A stretch of 43,718 nt of DNA from Bacteroidales bacterium (GTDB taxonomy: Bacteria > Bacteroidota > Bacteroidia > Bacteroidales > VadinHA17), in NCBI GenBank assembly GCA_012519515.1, contig JAAYQC010000192.1:1-43718 (forward strand), in the 5' to 3' direction. Of this stretch, positions 19,201-29,267 are shown piece after piece. Both the position numbers and the translations under genes were made by a program. The number at the start of each line of letters is the position of its first letter. The first letter of the stretch is position 1. The notes beneath the pieces were generated by a model. It had not been told where the DNA came from and searched no databases. It saw nothing but the letters and a program-made list of their open reading frames with translations.

Positions 19201-19917
19201 TGGCTCAGGGAGATCATAGCCAGGAAGCTGATAAAGGCTAATGGTGTGCTCGGACTTTTTCCGGCTGTATCCTCAGGCGACGATGTTCTTATTCTGAATG
19301 ACACGAAAACCGGATTCGTGAAGACAGTATTCAGTTTCCTGCGAAACCAGGAGCAGAAGGAAAAGGGTGTCCCTAATCTTTGTCTGGCGGATTATGTTGC
19401 CCCGGAATCATCGGGCCTGACCGACTGGGCCGGAGCCTTTGTGGTTACGGCAGCCCTTAGTGACGATGTCATTAAAAACTACGGGGATGATGATTATGCA
19501 AGCATTATGATCAGGATACTGAGCGACCGTATTGCCGAGGCTGCCGCTGAGTATCTCCACGAGAGGGTGAGAAAGGAATACTGGGGTTACGCGGCAGGGG
19601 AGGAACTGACGACAGAAGAGCTTCTGAAGAGCCGTTACAGGGGGATAAGGCCCGCGCCCGGGTATCCTGCTTGTCCCGATCATACGGAAAAACGTGTTAT
19701 ATTTGACCTCCTCGAAGCAGAAAGGAACACCGGAGCCGGCCTGACTGAAAATTTCGCCATGACACCTCCGGCTGCCGTCTGTGCCTATGTCTTCTCTCAT
19801 CCGCTTTCATCCTATTTCAATGTGGGCAAAATAGGGGAAGATCAGCTCAGGGACTATGCATCGAGAAAGAAAATGACTGTTGAAGAGGCTGCCAAATGGC
19901 TTGCCCCGAATTTATAA
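16267..19917 (+). CDS. metH: Cobalamin-dependent methionine synthase
   Basis: A full-length 1216-residue MetH. Order of domains: homocysteine-binding barrel with zinc cysteines in GLNCALG and GGCCGTTP (residues about 5-325); pterin-binding barrel starting [13 protein letters not shown] (about 355-620); cap helices; the cobalamin domain with the B12 His in [12 protein letters not shown] (about 751-762) and [10 protein letters not shown]; and the SAM-dependent reactivation domain to the end ([11 protein letters not shown]-like helices, RYSYGYPACPD-like region seen here as [14 protein letters not shown]). It methylates homocysteine using 5-methyl-THF. It is 21 bases after hom and 11 before metF. 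Confidence 0.97.
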   Translation: MTNLPEDLITKRILVLDGAMGTMIQRYGLQEADYRGERFRDHPIPLKGNNDILSITRPDVILEIHKGYLEAGADIITTNTFNANRISMADYGMENLVYEINLESARLAEKAIHLFENTKKSGSHFIAGTLGPTNRTASMSADINDPGARSVSFDQLGDAYREQAAGLIDGGADILMVETIFDVLNCKAALYAIETLFEERGIRLPVMVSGTITDASGRTLTGQTLEAFLVSVSHFPLFSIGLNCALGAEQLRPYIQELSAKAGFPVSVHPNAGLPNQFGEYDQSASFMASVTEDFMKEGWVNIIGGCCGTTPEHIRQIAEKAKLYKPRTVPEITRYTRLSGLEALVITPQTNFVNIGERTNVSGSLRFARLIREEKYDEALAVARNQVDGGAQIIDICMDEAMLDSEKAMVKFVNLVMSEPDIAKLPLMIDSSKWSVIEAALKCIQGKSVVNSISLKEGEEAFLHHAREIRKYGAAAVVMLFDERGQADSYERKIEVARRSYDILTQKLNFPPEDIIFDPNVLAVATGIDEHNNYAVNFIKAVEWIKHNLPYCKVSGGISNLSFSFRGNDRVREAMHSVFLYHAIKAGLDMAIVNPGMLQVYTEIEPNLLNLAEDVVLNRRKDATERLIRFAEGLKSGGKKEEKADEWRSLPVLDRIRHSLKRGLDEFIEADVEEARPLFGRALEIIEGPLMDGMNEVGDLFGSGKMFLPQVVKSARVMKKAVAVLSPYIEQESRGEEKKSAGKIILATVKGDVHDIGKNIVGVVLSCNNFQVVDLGVMTPADKIIDAAVREKADVIGLSGLITPSLEEMVHVASEMERRNIGLPLLVGGATTSEIHAAVKIAPVYSKPVIHVKDASKAAGVISALLQEDNSAYVGSVREKYRKLLNDHNARKSEKKLISLEEARKNRLVTSWRQEEIPEPAEKGIRVFEEFDLSVLVKYIDWTFFFFAWKISGKYPAIFDDPVKGAEARKLFDDARFWLREIIARKLIKANGVLGLFPAVSSGDDVLILNDTKTGFVKTVFSFLRNQEQKEKGVPNLCLADYVAPESSGLTDWAGAFVVTAALSDDVIKNYGDDDYASIMIRILSDRIAEAAAEYLHERVRKEYWGYAAGEELTTEELLKSRYRGIRPAPGYPACPDHTEKRVIFDLLEAERNTGAGLTENFAMTPPAAVCAYVFSHPLSSYFNVGKIGEDQLRDYASRKKMTVEEAAKWLAPNL

Positions 19918-19928
19918 GAGTTAGTGTA

Positions 19929-20882
19929 ATGAGTGTTATTGATAAGATCAGAACCGCTAAAAGTCCGTTGTTCACATTTGAACTGCTTCCTCCCCTTAAA
20001 GGGCACAGTATTGAAAGGGTTTACTCAACCATCGACCGGCTGATGGAATTCAGTCCGGCTTATATAAACTTTACATCTCACCGTAATGAAACGGTGTATC
20101 GCGAGCGTCCCGACGGGCTGCTTGAGAAGAAGGTGGTAAGAAAGCGTCCGGGTACCTTTGCCCTTGCCGCGGCAGTGAAATACAAATACAACATCACGGT
20201 GGTGCCTCATGTGCTTTGCGGAGGTTTTACAAAGGAAGAGACCGAGAACGTGCTGATAGAGATGAACTTTCTCGGGATAGACGACGTGCTGGCTCTAAGG
20301 GGCGATCCACCGAGGGGAAGCCGAAGCTTTATTCCCGAAAAGGACGGTCATTCCTATACCTCGGAACTTGTAGGGCAGATAGTTGACATGAACAATGGCA
20401 AGTATCTTGAAGACTCGCTTCAGGATACCGCACCCACGTCTTTCTGCATAGGTGTGGCCGGTTATCCCGAGAAGCATTTCGAAGCGCCGAACAGGCAGGT
20501 TGACCTTGAGAATCTTAAGATCAAGGTGGATGCCGGTGCAAGTTATATAGTCACCCAGATGTTTTTCGACAACAGGAAGTTCTTCCGCTTCAGGGATGAA
20601 TGCAGATCGATAGGCATTGATGTCCCGGTAATAGCGGGTATAAAACCCATTTCAGCACTAAACGATATAAATCTGCTTCCCCAGACTTTCCATATAGATA
20701 TGCCCAACGACCTGGTGGTGGCCCTGAGAAAGTGTACAAACGATAATGAAGCCCGTGAGGTTGGTATTGAATGGGCTGTTCAGCAGTCGAAGGAGCTTAT
20801 AGCTGAAGGAGTTCCGGGGATACACTATTACACTCTCGGACGGTCGGATAATGTTGCAAGGATTGTAAAGGCGGCGTTTTAG
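19929..20882 (+). CDS. metF: Methylenetetrahydrofolate reductase
   Basis: A 317-residue FAD-dependent reductase giving 5-methyl-THF for MetH. The N-terminal FELLPPLKG carries the conserved catalytic Glu, followed by NFTSHRNE, DDVLALRGDPP, and TQMFFDNRKFFRF, all standard MetF motifs. The ATG at 19929 (MSVIDKIR) is chosen; an in-frame ATG at 19896 would overlap metH and adds no family-like sequence. Last gene of the methionine operon, it converges on metK with only 16 bases between stops and no obvious terminator hairpin. Confidence 0.95.
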   Translation: MSVIDKIRTAKSPLFTFELLPPLKGHSIERVYSTIDRLMEFSPAYINFTSHRNETVYRERPDGLLEKKVVRKRPGTFALAAAVKYKYNITVVPHVLCGGFTKEETENVLIEMNFLGIDDVLALRGDPPRGSRSFIPEKDGHSYTSELVGQIVDMNNGKYLEDSLQDTAPTSFCIGVAGYPEKHFEAPNRQVDLENLKIKVDAGASYIVTQMFFDNRKFFRFRDECRSIGIDVPVIAGIKPISALNDINLLPQTFHIDMPNDLVVALRKCTNDNEAREVGIEWAVQQSKELIAEGVPGIHYYTLGRSDNVARIVKAAF

Positions 20883-20898
20883 AACGGAACGAGGTGTG

Positions 20899-22239
20899 CT
20901 AACTGAACGCCTTTTTTATTTTGTCAACGTAATCCAGTTTTTCCCAGGCGAAGAATTCCACTTTTTTCCTGTAGACTTCCTTGCCGTTGCCGGTAACCCT
21001 TACGGGTTTTGAACCTTTTACGGGATAGTAGACCTCCACTTCACCGGTTTCGGGCTCGTGTCCGAAATGACCGTAGGTGGCTGTGCGAAGGAATATCGGA
21101 TTCTTAAGACCGAAGCGCTCCACTATTGAGTAGGGCCTGAGGTCGAACAGCTTCTTCAAAACGTTTGCTATCTCACTGTCGCACAGGATTCTGCCTTCCT
21201 TGTCCTTTACCTTTGCCGTGCCGTAGGTATTTATGTAAAGTCCAACCGGCTGGGCTATTCCTATGGCATAGGCTATCTGGATGAGAGCCTGGTCGCAAAC
21301 ACCTGCAGCCACCAGGTTTTTGGCGATATGCCGGGCAGCATAGGCTGCCGACCTGTCAACTTTCGAAGAGTCTTTTCCCGAGAAGGCGCCGCCGCCGTGA
21401 GCTCCGTGACCGCCGTAGGTATCAACTATGATCTTCCTTCCGGTAAGTCCTGTATCTCCGTGAGGCCCGCCGATAACGAACTTGCCTGTCGGGTTGACAA
21501 AGAGTCTTACATCATCAGTGATAAGCCGGGCATATTCCTTAGGGAGAAGCTTCTTTACACGGGGGAGAAGGAATTTCTTCAGGTCATCATGGATTTTGGC
21601 CTGCATTTCCTTTTCTGCCTTCTTTTTCGCCTTTTCCGAGTTGTTCTCCGGAAGGATGAATTCGTCGTGCTGTGTGCTGATAACCAGGGTGTCGATCCTG
21701 ACCGGCTTGTTGTTATTATCATATTCAATCGTTACCTGCGATTTGCTGTCGGGCCTGAGATATTTCATCTGTTTGCCTTCCTTCCGTATTGAAGCAAGTT
21801 CCCGGAGCAGAATATGAGCAAGCTGGATGCTGAGAGGCATGTAGTTTTCCATCTCGCGGCATGCGTAGCCGAACATCATTCCCTGGTCGCCGGCTCCCTG
21901 GTCCTCGGGTTTCTCCCTGACAACGCCCTGGCGGATGTCGGGCGATTGTTCGTGTATGGTCGAAATAATACCGCATGATTCGCTGTCGAAACGGTAAGCA
22001 GGGTTTGTGTAACCGATATCCTTTATCACACGGCGTACCGTCTCCTGCACGTCAACCCATCCCTCGGTGCGGACTTCACCGCCGCACATCACCAGACCCG
22101 TGGTAACAAAGGTCTCGCATGCCACTTTCGATTTGGGATCCCATTTGAGGAACTCATCAAGAAGAGCGTCTGATATCTGGTCGGCAACCTTGTCGGGATG
22201 CCCTTCCGAAACTGATTCGGATGTAAATAGATAACCCAT
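20899..22239 (-). CDS. metK: S-adenosylmethionine synthetase
   Basis: A 446-residue MetK, making SAM from methionine and ATP. Motifs: [16 protein letters not shown] near the start, the [12 protein letters not shown] hexa-loop, [13 protein letters not shown], and the glycine-rich [16 protein letters not shown]. It is slightly longer than the E. coli enzyme owing to an insert around residues 185-205 (Lys/Glu-rich). It is convergent with the methionine operon and has its own leader with a probable SAM-II riboswitch, so product feedback controls it separately. Confidence 0.96.
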   Translation of the reverse strand: MGYLFTSESVSEGHPDKVADQISDALLDEFLKWDPKSKVACETFVTTGLVMCGGEVRTEGWVDVQETVRRVIKDIGYTNPAYRFDSESCGIISTIHEQSPDIRQGVVREKPEDQGAGDQGMMFGYACREMENYMPLSIQLAHILLRELASIRKEGKQMKYLRPDSKSQVTIEYDNNNKPVRIDTLVISTQHDEFILPENNSEKAKKKAEKEMQAKIHDDLKKFLLPRVKKLLPKEYARLITDDVRLFVNPTGKFVIGGPHGDTGLTGRKIIVDTYGGHGAHGGGAFSGKDSSKVDRSAAYAARHIAKNLVAAGVCDQALIQIAYAIGIAQPVGLYINTYGTAKVKDKEGRILCDSEIANVLKKLFDLRPYSIVERFGLKNPIFLRTATYGHFGHEPETGEVEVYYPVKGSKPVRVTGNGKEVYRKKVEFFAWEKLDYVDKIKKAFS

Positions 22240-22308
22240 AAGTAAATAGTTTTGTTAACTGATCAGAAAATGATGGGAATTATGCTTGAGTGGAATGACG
22301 GAATCAGA

Positions 22309-22362
22309 GGCATTTTAGCATTTTTTCCCGTGGTCGCAATCAGCTCAAATTTCTCCACCAGA
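22309..22362 (-). promoter_or_regulatory. Probable SAM-II riboswitch of metK
   Basis: On the minus strand, P1 is formed by GTGG (22358-22355) and CCAC (22333-22330). The enclosed loop contains ATTTGAGCTGATTGC (22350-22336), and a 3' segment AAAAATGCTAAAATG (22325-22311) follows. These match the conserved SAM-II loop (AUUU-A-C---AUUGCA) and the 3' GCUAAAA element, and ATTTGAGC can pair with GCTAAAAT to make the pseudoknot. The aptamer ends about 70 bases before the metK ATG. SAM-II is known from alphaproteobacteria and Bacteroidota. Confidence 0.75.
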
Positions 22363-22373
22363 TTCTTAGGGAT

Positions 22374-22404
22374 CAAAGGAAAGAAAAAGAAGCAAGAAAA
22401 ACAA
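22374..22404 (-). promoter_or_regulatory. Candidate metK promoter
   Basis: Minus-strand TTG (22404-22402), a 20-base spacer and TTCCTTTG (22381-22374, one base off TAnnTTTG) place transcription start near 22367, just upstream of the SAM-II aptamer. Bases 22405-22555 hold short inverted repeats (TCCCGAT/ATCGGGA at 22448-22465, CCCTATAGGG at 22471) but no gene. Confidence 0.45.
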
Positions 22405-22555
22405 GAATTTCCTTGTAACATCCGCGTTGGATATTTACCCCCTTCCCTCCCGATAACTATCGGGACTTCCCCCTATAGGGTGAAGGAGCCAGAGAATTCT
22501 GCTAATATTGAAAGGAAATATAAATTTCAAAGCCCCCGGAGGGGATCCTTATAAA

Positions 22556-22596
22556 GCAAGACCGCAAGACCGCAAGACTGCAAGACCGCAAGACTC
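22556..22596. repeat. Module B octamer tract
   Basis: GCAAG followed by four CCGCAAGA/CTGCAAGA octamers, ending about nine bases before the gldA stop codon. The reading direction is opposite to that of gldA. Confidence 0.85.
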
Positions 22597-22604
22597 TGCT
22601 GCTT

Positions 22605-23516
22605 TTATGTCGTCAGTATCCTGAAAACTTCTTCCAGATTGGACTCCTGCTTCTGAAGCGATAAGACGGTAAGCTTGTTATTAACTGCAAATGAGAATAT
22701 TGCCGGACGAATGTCCTCTTCGCCTCCGGCTTCGATGATCCAGATTCGGTCCTTTGCCTTTCTGAAGGAATCTACACCAGGTATCGCGCTCAGCATGGCT
22801 TCTTCAGGATCCCTGTCAAACTCGACGAGAATGGTCTGCCGCGAACTGCTGATCTTTGAATAGATATCGCTCTTTGCCTCATCGGCAACGATGACTCCCT
22901 TGTCAATTATTATCACCCTGTCGCAAATGGCTTCCACTTCCTGCATTATATGGGTGGAAAGCATGACAGTTTTTTCACGCCCGGCATCGCGGATCAGATT
23001 CCTTATCTCAACTATCTGGTTCGGATCGAGTCCGGTGGTGGCTTCATCGAGAATGAGTACATCCGGATCATGGATCAGGGCCTGTGCCAGCCCGACCCTC
23101 TGACGGTAACCCTTTGAAAGAGATCCTATTTTCTTCTTCTGCTCCGGCTCCAGCCCGGTTATATTGATTATTCTGTCAATCTGTTCCCTGACGGAGATAC
23201 CCGACTTGTACAGCGAGGCAGCAAACTGAAGATACTCCCTTACATACATCTCGGGATACAGGGGATTGTTTTCGGGAAGATATCCTATGTTCTTCTTTAT
23301 CTCAGGAGATCCGGCGGAGGTGTCGATGCCGTTGACATATACCTTTCCGGTAGTGGGAGGCATGAAACCGGTGATGATCTTCATCATGGTCGACTTGCCG
23401 GCGCCGTTCGGACCGAGAAATCCGACGATCTCGCCGGTCTTTATTTCGAAAGATACATTGTCGAGAGCTTTCTGGCTTCCATAGAGCTTTGTAACTCCCT
23501 GTACTACAATTGACAT
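22605..23516 (-). CDS. gldA: GldA-like ABC transporter ATP-binding protein
   Basis: A 303-residue ABC ATPase: Walker A GPNGAGKST near residue 37, signature LSKGYRQRVGLAQAL, Walker B VLILDEATTGLDP and a C-terminal 80-residue tail. Length and sequence (MSIVVQGVTKLYGSQKALDNVSF) fit the gliding-motility ATPase GldA of Bacteroidota, which works with membrane subunits GldF and GldG. Those are not adjacent here, so the call rests on similarity; another export ABC ATPase remains possible. Presence alone does not show gliding. Confidence 0.82.
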   Translation of the reverse strand: MSIVVQGVTKLYGSQKALDNVSFEIKTGEIVGFLGPNGAGKSTMMKIITGFMPPTTGKVYVNGIDTSAGSPEIKKNIGYLPENNPLYPEMYVREYLQFAASLYKSGISVREQIDRIINITGLEPEQKKKIGSLSKGYRQRVGLAQALIHDPDVLILDEATTGLDPNQIVEIRNLIRDAGREKTVMLSTHIMQEVEAICDRVIIIDKGVIVADEAKSDIYSKISSSRQTILVEFDRDPEEAMLSAIPGVDSFRKAKDRIWIIEAGGEEDIRPAIFSFAVNNKLTVLSLQKQESNLEEVFRILTT

Positions 23517-23559
23517 GAATAGTAACTAAGTGTTATTGCCTTACTGCTGCAACCCGGCT

Positions 23560-24417
23560 CTAAGCCCTCCAGCCGCCTCCCATGAACTGCGACGTGCTCG
23601 CGAATGATGCCTTTGGATTGACACAGCAAACCGGGATTTTCGAACTGTTGGCAATGATCTCCTGTTCCGAAGCACCAAGCATATAATCAGCAAAGGTCGG
23701 ACTCTTCGTGGTCACGATGAGAATGAGGTCGGCATTGATCTTATTGGCAAAGTCGATGGTCCTCTGTGCCCTCTTTCCACGTTCTATCTCATGGATCTCA
23801 TATTCAACATTGTTCTGCATCAGGAATTTGACTGAGAAATTAAGGTTCTTGTTAATCCTTGCAGCCAGTCCTTTGTCAGCAGGCGTGTCTTTCAGGATAT
23901 GGATCTTTGAATCAAAGTATTTGCCCATGAAGATCGCCATTCCCATCTTTTCCTTGTCCTCAGTCCTGAAATCAATAGGGAAAACAATGTTGTGATATCT
24001 GTTCTGGTCAACAGGAGGATCCTGAACAACAATGAAGGGTACTTTCGATTTTACGATGACCTTGAGAGCCCAGCTTCCTGTAAACTTCTGCATGCCTTTC
24101 ATGCCGTGCGTTCCCATAACGACGAGGCTGACGTCCTTTTCTTCGTCATTGGCATAGTCGGCAATGGCTGAAAAGATGCTTCCCTTTACCACTTCCGGCG
24201 TGATTGTCATGTTGAATTTCGCCGCATTCTCATCAGCAATATGTTTCAGGTGACTTTTTACCTGCCCTTCTTCTCTCGTCTTGATACCTGAATCAACCAC
24301 GTGAAGAAGGCAGATATCAGACCCTAACTGGCGTCCTATTTTAACAGCATGGGCTAAAGCTGATTCCGCAACTTCAGTAAAATCCCATGGTACTACGAGT
24401 TTCTTTTTATCTTCCAT
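23560..24417 (-). CDS. Tandem universal stress protein
   Basis: A 285-residue protein with two UspA-type domains. The first (residues 1-145) starts KLVVPWDFTEVAESAL and contains the ATP-site pattern GTHGMKGMQKFTGS. The second (about 150-275) starts NIVFPIDFRTEDKEK and has a weaker equivalent (TTKSPTFADYMLGASEQEI), lacking a clean G-x2-G-x9-G, so it may not bind nucleotide. Typical cytoplasmic stress-response protein; partner unknown. Monocistronic, divergent from asnS. Confidence 0.9.
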   Translation of the reverse strand: MEDKKKLVVPWDFTEVAESALAHAVKIGRQLGSDICLLHVVDSGIKTREEGQVKSHLKHIADENAAKFNMTITPEVVKGSIFSAIADYANDEEKDVSLVVMGTHGMKGMQKFTGSWALKVIVKSKVPFIVVQDPPVDQNRYHNIVFPIDFRTEDKEKMGMAIFMGKYFDSKIHILKDTPADKGLAARINKNLNFSVKFLMQNNVEYEIHEIERGKRAQRTIDFANKINADLILIVTTKSPTFADYMLGASEQEIIANSSKIPVCCVNPKASFASTSQFMGGGWRA

Positions 24418-24612
24418 ATTGATGAACGGTTAACTGTTAGATGTCCAAAGTTATTCATTTTCCTGAAAGGTTGTTTAAATCTTCTTACTTCAGCCTATCA
24501 TAAAACTGAATTTAAACGGGAATATTATCATTTTAGTCGAATTATCTAATTAACAGAAAGTCACTTGATAAAATTATGAACATTATATGGGTATTTAAGA
24601 TTAACAATTTAT

Positions 24613-24620
24613 TATTTTTG
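24613..24620 (+). promoter_or_regulatory. Candidate -7 box for asnS
   Basis: TATTTTTG matches TAnnTTTG, 32 bases before the asnS ATG in the 235-base divergent gap after the Usp gene. The upstream TTTG element is not clear. Nothing else was recognised in this gap. Confidence 0.4.
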
Positions 24621-24652
24621 CGGGGGAAATTTTCTGATATTCAAATTCTAAT

Positions 24653-26041
24653 ATGGAAAGGAAAAAGGTAAAGGAGATTCTTTCAAATCCTGTTACAGGG
24701 GAAGAAGTCCTGGTAAAGGGCTGGGTAAGGACAAGAAGGGGAAGCAGGAACATCTCATTCATTGCTCTCAACGACGGATCCACAATAAACAACATACAGG
24801 TGGTGGCCGACATGTCGCGTTTCGATGAACGTCAGCTCAGGGATATCTCAACCGGAGCCTGCATTGCCGTGACCGGCAAACTGGTTGAATCGCAGGGACA
24901 GGGTCAGAACGTGGAGATAAACGCGACTTCCATTGAACTGTACGGGAAATGTGATGCCGAAACCTATCCTCTTCAGAAAAAGGGTCACTCGATGGAGTTC
25001 CTCAGGGAGCATGCCCATCTGCGTTTCAGGACAAATACTTTTGGCGCAGTTTTCAGAATAAGGCACGCGATGGCTTTCGCGATACACAAGTATTTTAACG
25101 ATAAAGGCTTCTATTATCTTCACACTCCGATTATTACCGCCAGCGATGCCGAGGGGGCGGGCGAGATGTTCCAGGTTACAACCCTCGAACCCGGTAATCC
25201 GCCCCGAAATGAACATGGAGAAATTGACTATACCCAGGATTTCTTCGGAAGAGCTACAAACCTTACGGTGTCGGGTCAGCTCGAGGGTGAACTTGGTGCT
25301 CTTGCCCTGGGAGAGATCTACACCTTCGGCCCCACTTTCAGGGCCGAAAACTCAAATACCCCCAGGCATCTTGCCGAATTCTGGATGATAGAACCCGAAA
25401 TGGCATTTTACGACCTCAAGGACACTATGGACCTTGCAGAGAACTTCCTGAAATACCTTATCAGGTATGCCCTCGACAACTGCAGCGACGACCTGAAGTT
25501 CCTGAACAACTTGATAGACAAGAACCTTCTTGAAAGACTCAACTTCGTGGTCTCCAATGAATTTGTAAGGCTTACTTATACGGAGGCTGTCGATATACTA
25601 AGCTCGGCATCAAAAAAATGGGATTTCCCGGTCGGCTGGGGAAGGGACCTGCAGGCAGAACACGAAAGATATCTTGTTGAGGAACATTTCAAAAGACCGG
25701 TGATCCTGATAAATTACCCGAAGGAGATAAAGGCATTCTATATGAAACTGAATGACGACGGAAAAACGGTCAAGGCCATGGATGTGCTTTTCCCCGGGAT
25801 AGGAGAGATAATCGGCGGATCGCAGAGGGAAGAGGATCACGGAAAACTTGTAAGCAGGATACGGGAACTGGGACTTCCAGAGGAAGACCTTTGGTGGTAC
25901 CTCGAGACAAGAAAATTCGGAACAGCACCTCACAGCGGATTCGGACTTGGATTCGAAAGGATGATGTTATTTATGACCGGTATGGCAAATATAAGGGATG
26001 TTATTCCGTTTCCAAGAACACCAAAGAATGCGGAATTCTAA
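24653..26041 (+). CDS. asnS: Asparaginyl-tRNA synthetase
   Basis: A 462-residue class IIb synthetase. The N-terminal OB-fold anticodon domain ([23 protein letters not shown]) is followed by the catalytic core with motif 2 ([20 protein letters not shown]) and motif 3 ([14 protein letters not shown]). The ...[15 protein letters not shown] pattern separates AsnRS from AspRS. It heads an operon with rpoN 34 bases downstream. Confidence 0.96.
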   Translation: MERKKVKEILSNPVTGEEVLVKGWVRTRRGSRNISFIALNDGSTINNIQVVADMSRFDERQLRDISTGACIAVTGKLVESQGQGQNVEINATSIELYGKCDAETYPLQKKGHSMEFLREHAHLRFRTNTFGAVFRIRHAMAFAIHKYFNDKGFYYLHTPIITASDAEGAGEMFQVTTLEPGNPPRNEHGEIDYTQDFFGRATNLTVSGQLEGELGALALGEIYTFGPTFRAENSNTPRHLAEFWMIEPEMAFYDLKDTMDLAENFLKYLIRYALDNCSDDLKFLNNLIDKNLLERLNFVVSNEFVRLTYTEAVDILSSASKKWDFPVGWGRDLQAEHERYLVEEHFKRPVILINYPKEIKAFYMKLNDDGKTVKAMDVLFPGIGEIIGGSQREEDHGKLVSRIRELGLPEEDLWWYLETRKFGTAPHSGFGLGFERMMLFMTGMANIRDVIPFPRTPKNAEF

Positions 26042-26075
26042 CTTTAAAAGCTTCAGTAAACATTAGAGGACAGGT

Positions 26076-27536
26076 ATGCTAAAGCAGAAACTACAGCAAA
26101 AACTTCTCCAGAAACTGTCTCCACAGCAGATACAGATGATCAAGCTGCTCGAGATACCTACACTTCAGATCGAACAGAGGATCAAGAAGGAACTGGAGGA
26201 GAACCCTGCCCTTGAGGAAGGCCCTGAGGAGGATGAGGAAATTACAGGCATGGAGGCCGAAGATGAAGACTACGAGAACGACGACAAGGATCAGGAGGAA
26301 TTCACGCTCGACGACTATATAGAGGAAGACGAGATCCCGGATTACAGGCTTCATGCAAACAACTACAGCAAGGAAGACGAGAAAAGAAACGAAATACCGT
26401 TCTCGGTCGGATCGACATTCCAGGAACACCTTAAGGCACAGCTAAACCTCAGGGAGCTCACGGAAAAGCAAAAGGTGCTGGGTGAATACATTCTCGGGAA
26501 TATAGACGAGGACGGCTACCTGCGGCGTGAGCTTGAAAATATTGTCGACGACCTGGCTTTCCTTCAAAACGTGACAACCGACGAGAAGGAATTAGAAGAA
26601 GTCCTTGAAGTCATTCAGGATCTTGACCCTCCGGGAGTAGGGTCAAGGACCCTCAGGGAATGCCTGCTGATACAGCTTGCAATAAAGGACAGGACACAGG
26701 ATTCGCTAAAAACGGCTTACACCGTCATTGATCTTTACTTTGATGAATTCAGCAAGAGGCATTACGACAAGATAACCTCAAAAATGGGTATCACCGAAAG
26801 TGAACTGAAAGCGGCCATCGAAGAAATACTTAAGCTTAATCCCAAACCTGGAAGCCTTTTCAGCGATTCCATAAGCAGAATCTCCCAGCCAATCATACCC
26901 GACTTTATCCTCGAGCATACGGAAGAAGGTTTCGACCTTCACCTTAATTCGAAAAATCTTCCGGAACTGAGGCTTAACTCGGAATACAACGAGATGCTGA
27001 AATCGTACGTGAGGGACAAGAGCCAGAAGAAAGAAATGAAGGAGGCGGTTATGTTTGTTAAACAGAAAATCGATTCGGCCAGGTGGTTCATCGATGCCAT
27101 CAGGCAAAGGCAGAACACCCTTCTTCTTACCATGAACGCCATCCTGAAATACCAGGAGGAATATTTTACCGACGGCGATGAGGTAAAGCTCAAGCCCATG
27201 ATCCTCAAGGATGTCGCTGAAATGACCGGGCTCGATATCTCAACCGTCTCCAGGGTTGCCAACAGCAAATACATACAAACACATTTCGGGATTCTTCCGC
27301 TTAAATATTTCTTCTCGGAAGGACTCCAGACCGACAGCGGCGAGGAGGTATCAACCAGGGAAATAAAGAGTATCCTTCAGGAATGCATTGAAAACGAGGA
27401 AAAAAGACGGCCGCTGACCGATGAAAGGCTTACCGAGATACTTCAGGAGAAGGGATACCAGATAGCACGGAGGACAGTGGCAAAATACCGCGAACAGCTT
27501 AACATACCGGTAGCCAGGCTCAGGAGGGAAATCTGA
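26076..27536 (+). CDS. rpoN: RNA polymerase sigma-54 factor
   Basis: A 486-residue sigma-54. Region I is Gln/Leu-rich (LKQKLQQKLLQKLSPQQIQMIKLLEIP), followed by a long acidic region II (residues about 45-90, mostly Glu/Asp), the core-binding domain, the helix-turn-helix and the RpoN box ARRTVAKYRE at 464-473. It directs transcription from -24/-12 promoters with AAA+ activators. No activator gene is in the window. It lies between asnS and a PAP2-like gene in a probable operon. Confidence 0.96.
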   Translation: MLKQKLQQKLLQKLSPQQIQMIKLLEIPTLQIEQRIKKELEENPALEEGPEEDEEITGMEAEDEDYENDDKDQEEFTLDDYIEEDEIPDYRLHANNYSKEDEKRNEIPFSVGSTFQEHLKAQLNLRELTEKQKVLGEYILGNIDEDGYLRRELENIVDDLAFLQNVTTDEKELEEVLEVIQDLDPPGVGSRTLRECLLIQLAIKDRTQDSLKTAYTVIDLYFDEFSKRHYDKITSKMGITESELKAAIEEILKLNPKPGSLFSDSISRISQPIIPDFILEHTEEGFDLHLNSKNLPELRLNSEYNEMLKSYVRDKSQKKEMKEAVMFVKQKIDSARWFIDAIRQRQNTLLLTMNAILKYQEEYFTDGDEVKLKPMILKDVAEMTGLDISTVSRVANSKYIQTHFGILPLKYFFSEGLQTDSGEEVSTREIKSILQECIENEEKRRPLTDERLTEILQEKGYQIARRTVAKYREQLNIPVARLRREI

Positions 27537-27553
27537 TTTATTCAACAGCGCGG

Positions 27554-28186
27554 ATGAATAACGAAGGCAATATCAATTTAAGTGAAAGGCTGGCCAGGAT
27601 TATTTCGTTTGTTTTTCATCCCTTGTTCATGCCGCTGTACGGTCTGACTATTCTGCTGTCGGCACCTACATTTCTGAGTTACCTTCCTCCGGCAGTCAAA
27701 AGGATTCTTTTCACTATCCTGCTTTTGAACAATGTACTGATCCCGCTTCTCCTGCTTCCCTTCCTGAGGTTAAGAAATCTCATCAGCTCGTTTTACCTCG
27801 AAGATAGAAGCGAACGCATTATTCCCATGCTGACAGCCTCGATCCTGTATTTCACAACTTCATTCATAGTTCTCAGGTACCAGATACCTTTTTTTCTGAA
27901 ATCGTTCATCTTTGCCACGGCCGTGTTGTCGATTGTGGTGTCAATGATCAATTTCTGGTGGAAGATATCCATTCATGCCGTAGGGGCCGGAGCACTTACG
28001 GCAACAGTTTTATTGCTGTGGGTCAAGATGTTCACCCCTCTGCCATTGCTTATTGTTACCGTGATACTCCTGAGCGGTGTTATCATGTCGGCAAGGCTCA
28101 GGCTCGATACCCACAATCCATTACAGGTATGGGTGGGTTACTTTACCGGTTTAACTGTAGTGACAATGTTTATTCTACTGATCTAG
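27554..28186 (+). CDS. PAP2-like integral membrane protein
   Basis: A 210-residue protein with about six transmembrane segments. Two PAP2 phosphatase motifs are visible in weakened form: KISIHAVGAG (second motif, normally S-G-H) and ARLRLDTHNPLQVWVGYFTG (third motif, R-x5-H-x3-Q/D). The first motif (K-x6-R-P) may be DRSERIIPM. This suggests a lipid phosphatase or a family member that has changed activity. Seventeen bases after rpoN; its last 12 bases overlap the end of the convergent glycosyltransferase gene. Confidence 0.75.
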   Translation: MNNEGNINLSERLARIISFVFHPLFMPLYGLTILLSAPTFLSYLPPAVKRILFTILLLNNVLIPLLLLPFLRLRNLISSFYLEDRSERIIPMLTASILYFTTSFIVLRYQIPFFLKSFIFATAVLSIVVSMINFWWKISIHAVGAGALTATVLLLWVKMFTPLPLLIVTVILLSGVIMSARLRLDTHNPLQVWVGYFTGLTVVTMFILLI

Positions 28187-29266
28187 TATTTCGCCGAGCG
28201 CTTTTTCGAGCAAAGCACGACTCTCATCAATTATCATGGAAGGCCATGAAGGTTCGGGGTTGCAGAGTGTTAACAGTTTGCCGATCTCCCGCTGGGGTAT
28301 GCTGAGAAACCATCCCTTGTACGACAGGTATTCCGCGAGATACTCCTGTTCGGTCTGACCGGGAGTCGGGATAAGCATGGCGCTGCACCTGAGACTTATC
28401 AGCTCCATTATCGAGGAATAGCCCGAGCGGGTAATGATGCTGGAACTCGAGAGAAGAACATCCATCATCTCCGCGGTTGTCAGGTGATTGTAAGAGATTA
28501 TTTTTCCGTTTTCAGTGCACTTTGTCTCAGGTCCGGGTCTCCCTTCAAGCACCACTGTCTTCGTATCCCCGTGCCGCAGAGCCGTGATGAGTTTCTTCCT
28601 GAGTATGCTTCTCTGCGGTTCCGGACCAGACAATACCACTGTGTGATGAGGATAATTGAATTTATTCGTTTCCACCCGGTCCATTCCCGAAAACCTCGAC
28701 AGTATGCCAATGAACCTGACGTTGGAAGGGAGTTTCAGCCCGTGTGTGAGGCGTCCCGACAGGTTGATCTTCCCTGGTAGATCGGGAATAAGACAAAGCG
28801 AATACCTTTTTATGAAGAACCTGTGAAACATCACTCCTATCCACTCCAGGTGCCTGAGCCTGTCGGGAAGGGGAATGACAGGCATATGAGTGACATAAAC
28901 GCTTTTGACCTTTCTGCTCCACAGGCCGAAACGGTTGTCACTTATCACGATGTCGATATTGTGCCTGCGGATAATCCGTTGTAAGCGGAAATGCTCAACA
29001 ACAATATGGTAAAAAAGAATGGGCAGCTTGAGAAGAATAAATATGTACTGGGGGATGACCCTGGAATAGCCCGGCCTGAATCCGGAAAAGCTGATGTAAG
29101 TGGCACCCGGCAATTCACGCCTGAATAGTTCCTGATGAGCCTTTCCACATGCCGTTATAACATTGTTATTACGCTTCTGAAGCTCCTTTGCAAGAGGTAT
29201 CATGCGTCCGGCATGACCCAGTCCCCATTCGAGCGGACAAATCAGTATATTCTTTTTTTTATCCAA
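28175..29266 (-). CDS. GT-B glycosyltransferase (MurG/family 28-like)
   Basis: A 363-residue protein beginning ILICPLEWGLGHAGRMIPLAKEL, the glycine/His-rich start of GT-B enzymes acting on nucleotide sugars, with a C-terminal nucleotide-binding half (VVLSGPEPQRS; TRSGYSSIMELISL; PTPGQTEQEYLAEYL). Similar Bacteroidota genes are annotated as glycosyltransferases of unknown acceptor. A Lys/Arg-rich amphipathic region around residues 80-110 could sit on the membrane. It starts one base after the stop of the radical SAM gene upstream, so the two are co-transcribed. Confidence 0.82.
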   Translation of the reverse strand: MDKKKNILICPLEWGLGHAGRMIPLAKELQKRNNNVITACGKAHQELFRRELPGATYISFSGFRPGYSRVIPQYIFILLKLPILFYHIVVEHFRLQRIIRRHNIDIVISDNRFGLWSRKVKSVYVTHMPVIPLPDRLRHLEWIGVMFHRFFIKRYSLCLIPDLPGKINLSGRLTHGLKLPSNVRFIGILSRFSGMDRVETNKFNYPHHTVVLSGPEPQRSILRKKLITALRHGDTKTVVLEGRPGPETKCTENGKIISYNHLTTAEMMDVLLSSSSIITRSGYSSIMELISLRCSAMLIPTPGQTEQEYLAEYLSYKGWFLSIPQREIGKLLTLCNPEPSWPSMIIDESRALLEKALGEILDQ

Positions 29267-29267
29267 A

